DNA from: Prochloron sp. SP5CPC1
GTDB lineage: Bacteria > Cyanobacteriota > Cyanobacteriia > Cyanobacteriales > Prochloraceae
Assembly: GCA_014323965.1 (NCBI GenBank)
Contig: JACONB010000011.1
Span: 1 to 15,296 of the forward strand
Direction: 5' to 3'
Length of the DNA stretch: 15,296 nucleotides
The notes under the pieces are model-generated. The model did no database searches, was not told the DNA's origin, and was given only the letters and a program-made list of their open reading frames with translations. Made by a program: the position numbers and the translations under genes. Positions 1-5,161 of the stretch are shown here, in pieces; position 1 is the stretch's first letter, and the number at the start of each line of letters is the position of its first letter.

Positions 1-322
1 CGTCCGCATCATCTCGTACCATGACAGTTACCAGTTACCAGCTCCTTCCCGACGCAGCCCGCACCTAAAATAAAGATGAGAAACTGGATTGGGAAGGAGT
101 AAGGAGTAAGGGGGAAAGGAAGATTATTGATACTGTCCTCTGTAAGCAACTGAGGCCCATTTCTTCATAACAACTCCCTTTACCCAGCCCCAAAAGGAGC
201 GCTATAAGTTTCTGGAGAGCTCACCTTGGACGAGATCGCTTTACATAATTCATTTATATAAAGCAAATATACATACCAATGTATGCATCGTCCCTAGCAA
301 GAATGTTAGTTTCAATCAGCTC
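1..322. other. Non-coding stretch with short heptamer repeats
   Basis: I see no convincing gene here. A short frame open from the left edge ends at TAA 66-68 and could be the tail of an off-window gene, but it cannot be identified. Two heptamers occur in tandem: CAGTTAC at 25-31 and 32-38, and AAGGAGT at 94-100 and 101-107. This pattern resembles the short tandemly repeated heptamers (STRR) known from filamentous cyanobacteria, but two copies each is weak evidence. A 5-bp inverted repeat (272-276 with 281-285) lies downstream of petG and has no T-tract, so I do not call it a terminator. Confidence 0.5.
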
Positions 323-439
323 TTAATCTATTCCCAACTGATCATCGCGCTTATACTGCATATAGGCTGCGATAAACAGCCCGGCGAGAGTCACTGAAAT
401 AAGACCGATAACAATTCCCAACAGCAAGTGTTCAATCAC
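323..439 (-). CDS. petG: Cytochrome b6f complex subunit PetG
   Basis: A 38-residue protein starting at GTG (439-437) and ending at TAA (325-323). It begins MIEHLLLGIV, has one hydrophobic helix over about residues 4-26, and ends in the charged tail QYKRDDQLGID. The hydrophobic helix, the AAYxQYKR segment and the length match PetG, a small single-span subunit needed for assembly and stability of the thylakoid cytochrome b6f complex. A good Shine-Dalgarno (GGAG, 450-447) sits 7 nt before the GTG and supports this start. The gene is divergent from a c-type cytochrome, so two photosynthetic or respiratory electron-transport genes share the 440-727 control region. Family assignment is confident despite the short length. 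Confidence 0.92.
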   Translation of the reverse strand: MIEHLLLGIVIGLISVTLAGLFIAAYMQYKRDDQLGID

Positions 440-570
440 TATAGTTCTCCTTGGCGCTAATTTTTGCTCTGTATATATTACTATAGCAGTAACCTACACC
501 CGCCGGATTACATTATAATTGTTATAGCGATCGCCTCCGAAGATCCCAAGTGATAAAAATCTCTTTGGCT

Positions 571-596
571 GTTGGGTTTCGTTACCTCAACCCAAC
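571..596. repeat. Inverted repeat, likely dispersed cyanobacterial element
   Basis: GTTGGGTT (571-578) and AACCCAAC (589-596) form a perfect 8-bp stem around a 10-nt loop, within the 288-bp divergent region between petG and the cytochrome gene. The sequence around it (TTGGGTTTCGTTACCTCAAC and flanks) matches, from memory, a short repeat common between cyanobacterial genes. It could act as a transcript hairpin. No T-tract follows, so it is not called a terminator. Confidence 0.55.
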
Positions 597-727
597 CTAC
601 AACTTGGTTTTCCTCTTCAGGACACCCCACAATGGATAAATATTAAGTTATCTTTATATAGCGCAATAATTGTTACATCTTTTTAACCGATGATTAAGAA
701 GTCAAACCTGCCATTTGCAACTTAGGG

Positions 728-1123
728 ATGCCCAATTCAAATGTTTCAATGGATAATCAGTTCGTCCATCCCAAAATGCTAGTACTGCGGATTGCCTTAA
801 CTGCCATGTTAGTCCTAGGAATTGTTGTCCTGGGCATGTGGGGTGTTCATTGGTATCAGGTATCAGACCCCTACATGCAAGAAGTACTTTCCCTGAAAGG
901 AGATGTTGTCCAAGGTAATGCCATTTTCCAGATCAACTGTGCTGGGTGTCACGGCAGCACAGCAAATGGGAAAGTGGGTCCTTCTCTGGTAGAGGTTTCC
1001 AAACGCAAATCCAAGGTAAGTTTGATTTACCAGGTAATTAGTGGCAAAACACCCCCCATGCCGAAATTCCAACCTAACCCCCAAGAAATGGCAGATTTAC
1101 TCCAGTATTTAGAAGAACTGTAG
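728..1123 (+). CDS. cytM: Membrane-anchored c-type cytochrome, CytM-like
   Basis: A 131-aa monoheme c-type cytochrome. Residues about 17-41 are a hydrophobic helix that should act as an uncleaved signal-anchor. The soluble domain carries the heme-attachment motif CAGCH at 71-75 and a probable axial Met in PPMP (M111). The block DPYMQEVLSLKGDVVQGNAI followed by the heme site, and the TPPMPKFQP segment, resemble cyanobacterial cytochrome cM. That protein is a low-abundance cytochrome tied to respiration or stress rather than to the main b6f-to-PSI route. The ATG at 728 follows TTAGGG, a weak ribosome site; a second ATG seven codons in (749) is possible. The stop lies in the hairpin shared with gyrB. 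The class is certain; the CytM name is from remembered family features. Confidence 0.85.
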   Translation: MPNSNVSMDNQFVHPKMLVLRIALTAMLVLGIVVLGMWGVHWYQVSDPYMQEVLSLKGDVVQGNAIFQINCAGCHGSTANGKVGPSLVEVSKRKSKVSLIYQVISGKTPPMPKFQPNPQEMADLLQYLEEL

Positions 1124-1137
1124 GGGCTGCCCCCCTA
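1121..1137. terminator. Hairpin between convergent cytochrome and gyrB genes
   Basis: TAGGGG (1121-1126) pairs with CCCCTA (1132-1137) as a 6-bp GC-rich stem with a 5-nt loop. The left arm begins with the cytochrome stop TAG, and the right arm is the gyrB stop read on the other strand. It is the only structure between the two converging genes, so it may end both transcripts. It lacks a T-tract, so efficient intrinsic termination is uncertain. Confidence 0.45.
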
Positions 1138-3057
1138 AATATCCAGGTCGGTAAGATTGAGTTTTGGTCCGTTGGTTTCGATAAATTCCCGTCGAGGTGC
1201 CACCCGATCCCCCATCAAAACAGTGAAAATGCGATCTGCTTCCGCCGCGTCTTCAATTTCCACCTGCTTGAGAGTGCGACTTTCCGGGTTCATGGTGGTT
1301 TCCCACAACTGTTGGGGCATCATTTCCCCCAAACCCTTGAACCGCTGGATCCCATAGTTGGCATTGGCAGGAAAGTCTTTGATTTTCTGTTGTAGTTCGC
1401 GATCGCTATAGCAATAGTAGTGATTGCGACCCCGTTCCAGCTTATATAAAGGAGGGCAAGCAATATAAATGTAGCCCCCATCCACTAATGCCCGCTGATA
1501 TCTGTACAAAAAAGTAAGTAATAACGTTCGTATGTGAGAACCATCAACATCAGCATCTGTCATAATTATGATGCGGTGATACCGTAACTGCTTCGGGTCG
1601 AATTCTTCCCCTTTAATCCCCAATCCCAGGGCAGTAATCAAAGATTGGATTTCATTATTTTTGTAGATTTTGACATCGTCAGTTTTTTCGATGTTGAGGA
1701 TTTTACCCCGCAGAGGCAAAATGGCCTGAAATTGCCGGTCTCGCCCTTGTTTAGCGGATCCGCCGGCGCTATCTCCTTCCACTAGGTAGATTTCAGAATT
1801 GGCTGCCTTTCTCTCACTGCAATCTGCCAATTTTCCTGGTAAGGGAGAAGATTCTAAAACCGACTTACGTCTTACTAATTCTCGGGCACGACGGGCCGCT
1901 TCTGCTGCTTTAAATGCTTGGAGAGCCTTTTCGAGAATGGTGTCTCCCACTTGGGGGTTGAATTCCAAGTATTCACTCAAAACTGCCCCCACGAGGGAAT
2001 CCACAATCCCCCGCACTTCCGTATTCCCCAATTTAGTTTTGGTTTGCCCTTCAAATTGGGGTTCGGGAACTTTAACGGAAATTACCCCCGTCAAACCTTC
2101 CCGCACATTCTCTCCACCCAGGTTGGAGTCATTTTCCTTGAGTTTGTTGCGCTTCCGGGCTACATTATTGAGAGTTCGGGTCAAAACTGCTTTCAGCCCT
2201 TCTAGGTGAGTACCACCTTCGTTGGTTCTAATATTGTTAGCAAAACCCAAAAGATTGTCGCTATAAGCGTCTACGCACCACTGGAGGGCTACTTCAACTT
2301 GGACCCCCTTTTTGGTTCCTTCAGCGTAGATAATATCTGGGTGTAGGGCTTGTTTTTCCCGGGTCATGTAGGCTACATATTCCTTGATACCCCCCTGGTA
2401 GCAATAGGTTGACCTATGGGGTTCCGTTTGTCGCTTGTCGGTGAAGGTGATTTCTACTCCAGCGTTGAGATAGGCTAATTCCCGCAAGCGTCCCGCCAGG
2501 GTGTTATAGTCAAACTGAATGGTATCCGTAAAAATTTCTTCATCTGGCATGAAGGAGACAGAAGTACCTGTAGAGTGGTCAGGGTCTGGTTTTGCTTCTA
2601 GTTCTCCTATAGGGATACCCCGTTCGTAACGTTGGGTGTGGACCTTGTTTTCCCGCCAGACGGTGACTATAACCCATTTAGAGAGGGCATTGACCACGGA
2701 AACCCCTACCCCGTGGAGTCCCCCAGAAACCTTATAGCCCTCCCCACCAAACTTACCTCCAGCGTGGAGCACTGTCATAACCGTTTCCAGGGCTGATTTC
2801 CCTGTAGTAGGATGAGTATCGGTAGGAATACCACGACCATCGTCGGTAACGCTGACGGAACCATCCTGGTTAATATCTACTTCTATATGAGTACAATAGC
2901 CAGCCAGAGCTTCATCGATAGAATTGTCCACCACCTCGTACACTAGATGGTGGAGACCTCGCGGTCCCGTGGTGCCAATATACATCCCCGGTCGTTTCCG
3001 CACTGGTTCGAGACCTTCCAGGACTTGAATCTGATCGGCGCTGTAACTGCTAGTCAT
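1135..3057 (-). CDS. gyrB: DNA gyrase subunit B
   Basis: ATPase subunit of DNA gyrase, which with GyrA introduces negative supercoils. The protein is 640 aa, the usual size for GyrB without the proteobacterial insertion, and no intein is present. GHKL ATPase motifs are EVVDNSIDEA (41-50), DDGRGIP (72-78) and GLHGVG (113-118). The transducer holds QTKTKLG (338-344). The TOPRIM domain has E427 in YLVEGDSAGGS and TDADVDGS (500-507), and the C-terminal segment has QRFKGLGEM (571-579). I chose ATG at 3057-3055, giving the family N-terminus MTSSYSADQIQ. The adjacent in-frame TTG (3060-3058) is also possible; GGAG lies 7 nt before the TTG and 10 nt before the ATG. gyrA is not in the window. The gene is divergent from miaA and has its own extended -10 promoter. 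Confidence 0.97.
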   Translation of the reverse strand: MTSSYSADQIQVLEGLEPVRKRPGMYIGTTGPRGLHHLVYEVVDNSIDEALAGYCTHIEVDINQDGSVSVTDDGRGIPTDTHPTTGKSALETVMTVLHAGGKFGGEGYKVSGGLHGVGVSVVNALSKWVIVTVWRENKVHTQRYERGIPIGELEAKPDPDHSTGTSVSFMPDEEIFTDTIQFDYNTLAGRLRELAYLNAGVEITFTDKRQTEPHRSTYCYQGGIKEYVAYMTREKQALHPDIIYAEGTKKGVQVEVALQWCVDAYSDNLLGFANNIRTNEGGTHLEGLKAVLTRTLNNVARKRNKLKENDSNLGGENVREGLTGVISVKVPEPQFEGQTKTKLGNTEVRGIVDSLVGAVLSEYLEFNPQVGDTILEKALQAFKAAEAARRARELVRRKSVLESSPLPGKLADCSERKAANSEIYLVEGDSAGGSAKQGRDRQFQAILPLRGKILNIEKTDDVKIYKNNEIQSLITALGLGIKGEEFDPKQLRYHRIIIMTDADVDGSHIRTLLLTFLYRYQRALVDGGYIYIACPPLYKLERGRNHYYCYSDRELQQKIKDFPANANYGIQRFKGLGEMMPQQLWETTMNPESRTLKQVEIEDAAEADRIFTVLMGDRVAPRREFIETNGPKLNLTDLDI

Positions 3058-3123
3058 CAAATAAATTCTCCGATAATGGCACCATCGCCGAAGTTCGACC
3101 CCGAGATGGTTAATTCATCAAAA

Positions 3124-3132
3124 ATTATAGCA
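3124..3132 (-). promoter_or_regulatory. Extended -10 promoter for gyrB
   Basis: On the minus strand this reads TGCTATAAT, a perfect -10 hexamer with the TGn extension, about 65 bp before the gyrB start. No good -35 is present (CTTCCT at 17-bp spacing), as is common for extended -10 promoters. The predicted transcript starts near 3117, leaving a leader of about 60 nt. Confidence 0.6.
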
Positions 3133-3194
3133 CAAAATGGTTAAAGAGGAAGCTAGAGCTGTTTGAAGAGAAATTTTTTTGGGGATGAACCTAG

Positions 3195-4106
3195 ATGCTG
3201 ATTGTCATTTGCGGCCCTACTGCTACAGGGAAGTCGGAACTGGCTTTAGAATTAGGGAGCCGTCTGAGTTCGGTTATTATGAGTGCAGATTCTCGTCAAG
3301 TGTATCGAGAGTTGGATGTTGGCACTGCTAAACCTAGCAAGATATACCGACAGTTAGTACCCCATTATTTAATTGATATTTGTACACCTACTGACACTCT
3401 CACTTTAGCACAATATCAAGCACAAGCACAAAGTTTAATTGCTTCTTTTGCCTCTCCTTGTCTTCTAGTGGGGGGTACGGGTTTATATATTAAGGCAATA
3501 GTGAGGGGTTTGAAAATTCCGCCAGTTTCCCCTCAGCCAAAGTTGCGGAGAGATTTAGCATCTCTTTCTCAACCTTTATTGTATTCTTTTTTGTGTCAGG
3601 TAGACTCTAGGGCTGCTCAAAAAATTCATCCTAACGATTCCGTGCGAACGATTCGAGCATTAGAAGTATTTTACGTTACTGGTATCCCTCTCAGCCAACA
3701 ACAAGGTGAGAATCCTCCTTCTTATCCTCTACTTCAGATAGGCTTAGATTGTGACAACCTTGTAGATAGAATTAAAACAAGAACGGAAAAGATGATAGGA
3801 GAGGGGTTGGTGGAGGAAGTAGCAACTCTGGGGAATAAATATGGTTGGGATTTACCTCTTTTGGATACTTTAGGTTATCGGGAAATGAAACAATATTTAG
3901 CTGGGGAGGTATCTTTACGCGACGCCAAAGATTTGATAGTTTTGCATACCCGGCAATTTGCTAAACGACAAAGAACTTGGTTTAGGGCTTATCAGGAGAT
4001 AGAATGGTTTGATGGGGATAGTGCAGCACTTTTAGATCTGGTTTGGAGACGAGTGGAAATGTTTCGCGCAGAGGCGCAGAGGCGCAAAGGGGGAAGGAAG
4101 ATTTAG
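3195..4106 (+). CDS. miaA: tRNA dimethylallyltransferase MiaA
   Basis: Adds a dimethylallyl group to N6 of A37 in tRNAs that read codons beginning with U, the first step of ms2i6A synthesis. The P-loop GPTATGKS is at 7-14, followed by SADSRQVY (30-37), VGTAKPS (42-48), VPHYLID (55-61) and VGGTGLY (92-98). The NDSVRTIRALEV block and the C-terminal LGYREM and RQFAKRQRTWFR motifs are present. At 303 aa it has normal length. The last 15 or so residues (MFRAEAQRRKGGRKI) are encoded by a dispersed repeat (4055-4090 and flank), so the native 3' end has been replaced or extended. The catalytic core should be unaffected. The stop overlaps by 4 nt the stop of the convergent HNH gene. Divergent from gyrB. 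No strong Shine-Dalgarno is visible. Confidence 0.96.
   Translation: MLIVICGPTATGKSELALELGSRLSSVIMSADSRQVYRELDVGTAKPSKIYRQLVPHYLIDICTPTDTLTLAQYQAQAQSLIASFASPCLLVGGTGLYIKAIVRGLKIPPVSPQPKLRRDLASLSQPLLYSFLCQVDSRAAQKIHPNDSVRTIRALEVFYVTGIPLSQQQGENPPSYPLLQIGLDCDNLVDRIKTRTEKMIGEGLVEEVATLGNKYGWDLPLLDTLGYREMKQYLAGEVSLRDAKDLIVLHTRQFAKRQRTWFRAYQEIEWFDGDSAALLDLVWRRVEMFRAEAQRRKGGRKI
4055..4090 (+). repeat. Dispersed repeat family 1, copy 1 (inside miaA 3' end)
   Basis: GC-rich repeat with core TTTCGCGCAGAGGCGCAGAG and a following GCGCAAAGG. It matches 4871-4906 at 34 of 36 positions, the two differences being G/A in the GAGRCGC units, and in the same orientation. It forms the C-terminal codons of miaA and lies just outside the HNH/86-aa gene pair. 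Similar CGCAGAG-rich repeats are widely dispersed in cyanobacterial genomes. Confidence 0.8.
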
Positions 4107-4537
4107 TTAGGGCGATCTGGATATTTACCTAACTGGATTAGTATCTGACGCTCTTGTACCCTATTGGCATCATTAAAGCCTAAAATTTGAGCGGTTACAT
4201 GACCAATTTTAGTTCTAGGTTTAATCAAGCTTTCATTAAGAACAAAGTGAACGAACCAACTATCCCGTCTAGGGTTGAAAAAGCGTATAAATTCTCCGGT
4301 TTCCCAAAAAATAGATCCGATATCACTGCCCTTGTAGCGATTACAAAACCCACAGGCATAAACTAAATTGCTTACCTCAGAACTTCCACCATGTTTTAGG
4401 CTAATGGCATGATCAATGGCACAACCAAAAGCCGTATCACTTTCTTTAATCAAACAGTATTCACAAAGATAACCTGCACGAGAAGCTACAAGACGACGAA
4501 GGTCACGGTTAATGTAAGGACGTGGTTTTCGACTCAT
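4103..4537 (-). CDS. HNH endonuclease
   Basis: A 144-aa protein with a compact HNH (beta-beta-alpha metal) nuclease fold. Two zinc-binding pairs are visible: C25-x2-C28 and C62-x2-C65. Between them are the catalytic D42-H43 in CAIDHAISLKHGG and the N57-L58 of the motif, followed by N66 and K69. The C-terminal half (about 75-144) has no recognisable domain and may set DNA specificity. The ATG (4537-4535) overlaps the TGA of the upstream 86-aa gene in an ATGA junction, so the two are translationally coupled and probably work together. The 3' end overlaps miaA by 4 nt. HNH proteins of this size occur as lone nucleases, in mobile elements, in restriction and in defence; the sequence does not decide between these. 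The nuclease assignment is firm; the biological role is unknown. Confidence 0.88.
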   Translation of the reverse strand: MSRKPRPYINRDLRRLVASRAGYLCEYCLIKESDTAFGCAIDHAISLKHGGSSEVSNLVYACGFCNRYKGSDIGSIFWETGEFIRFFNPRRDSWFVHFVLNESLIKPRTKIGHVTAQILGFNDANRVQERQILIQLGKYPDRPN

Positions 4538-4794
4538 TGATCCACCTGGGTGAGATATTGATAAGCTTTTGCTTTCGCTAACCGCAGTATATGTTCCAAG
4601 ACCATGTAGTTATCCAGCTCGTTCTTTTCTTCTGGTGATAACTCTTCATTTTTCTCTTGATCTATTAAATGAGCTACCCTTAGTTTCACTTCTTCAGAAA
4701 GTTGAAAAGCTATAACATTATGAGGGGTGGTTCCTGAGGCGATGAAATCTATTAGTTCATCATAAGCTTGGTTTGGGGTAAGAGAAATAGTCAT
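4534..4794 (-). CDS. Small hypothetical protein paired with HNH nuclease
   Basis: An 86-aa acidic, helix-rich protein, first gene of a two-gene operon with the HNH nuclease. It starts MTISLTPNQAYDELIDFIAS and has the segments GTTPHNVIAFQLSEEVKLRV (21-40) and LSPEEKNELDNYMVLEHILR (52-71). I recall similar small proteins next to HNH genes in other cyanobacteria, always without a known function. There are no catalytic motifs, signal peptide or membrane segment. Its size, acidity and ATGA overlap with the nuclease would fit an inhibitor or antitoxin, but this is inference only. A near-consensus promoter lies just upstream (4831-4860). No Shine-Dalgarno is evident before the ATG at 4794. Confidence 0.8.
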   Translation of the reverse strand: MTISLTPNQAYDELIDFIASGTTPHNVIAFQLSEEVKLRVAHLIDQEKNEELSPEEKNELDNYMVLEHILRLAKAKAYQYLTQVDQ

Positions 4795-4830
4795 GGGGTG
4801 TTTAGAATCAACAATGTTTCACTTATCTAT

Positions 4831-4860
4831 ATTATAGTCTATCAATTCTCTTTTTGTCAA
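4831..4860 (-). promoter_or_regulatory. Consensus sigma70 promoter for the HNH operon
   Basis: Minus strand: TTGACA (4860-4855), an 18-bp spacer, then TATAAT (4836-4831). Both hexamers are perfect consensus. Transcription would start near 4824, about 30 nt before the 86-aa gene. It is the strongest promoter match in the window and points to constitutive expression by the housekeeping sigma factor. Confidence 0.8.
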
Positions 4861-4870
4861 CCTATTCTTT

Positions 4871-4906
4871 GGAAATGTTTCGCGCAGAGACGCAGAGACG
4901 CAAAGG
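4871..4906 (+). repeat. Dispersed repeat family 1, copy 2
   Basis: Direct-orientation copy of 4055-4090 (34 of 36 identical), 816 bp away. The match includes the flank GGAAAT outside the usual CGCAGAG core. It lies immediately upstream of the HNH operon promoter, so the HNH pair and its promoter are bracketed by copies 1 and 2. Confidence 0.8.
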
Positions 4907-4990
4907 AAGAATTCAAACCCTGTCGGGGTTTCATAAAATAGCCCCCAATTCATTCGCGGACGAAAGGGCGCGATCGCCCTCTTTTTCATC

Positions 4991-5081
4991 TTATCCCTAT
5001 TCATCTGTGTTTGTCTGCGGACGCTAAGGGCGGTAGCGATCGCAAAGCTTACGCAATTATCTGCGGTTAACAATTCTTTAC
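4991..5081 (-). repeat. Dispersed repeat family 2, copy A
   Basis: Read on the minus strand it runs GTTAACCGCAGATAATTGCG, a HIP1-containing middle, CCGCCCTTAGCGTCCGCAGA, then a CAGATGAATAGGGATAA end. The same order of blocks appears in the opposite orientation at 9914-10010, and a shorter relative is at 7829-7872. It fills most of the space between the two divergent accessory units and stops about 20 bp before the NACHT promoter. It looks like a MITE-like or composite dispersed repeat without coding capacity. Confidence 0.7.
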
Positions 5082-5101
5082 AATTAATTTACAAATAGAG
5101 G

Positions 5102-5130
5102 TTGACAAATCCAGATGTAGTTGCTATGAT
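5102..5130 (+). promoter_or_regulatory. Near-consensus sigma70 promoter for the NACHT gene
   Basis: TTGACA (5102-5107), a 17-bp spacer and TATGAT (5125-5130), five of six to consensus at the -10. Transcription should start near 5137, giving a leader of about 25 nt that contains the GGAGG ribosome site. It is back to back with the HNH operon promoter, so both accessory units appear to be driven by the housekeeping sigma factor. Confidence 0.8.
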
Positions 5131-5161
5131 AGGTTTATACATGATTTGGAGGTTGTGAGTT

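Noticed and set aside
3..68. Possible 3' end of a gene entering from the left edge
   Set aside because: Only about 20 codons, overlapping a heptamer tandem; another frame is equally open, so it cannot be supported.
514..519. TATAAT between petG and the cytochrome gene as a promoter
   Set aside because: No acceptable -35 at 16-18 bp on either strand, and the AT palindrome reads the same both ways.
1799..2209. Open frame of 136 codons opposite gyrB
   Set aside because: Antisense shadow of the well-conserved gyrB reading frame.
4819..5073. Open frame of 84 codons on the minus strand
   Set aside because: It crosses repeat copy 2 and repeat family 2 and includes a promoter; the protein is repeat-derived with no family resemblance.
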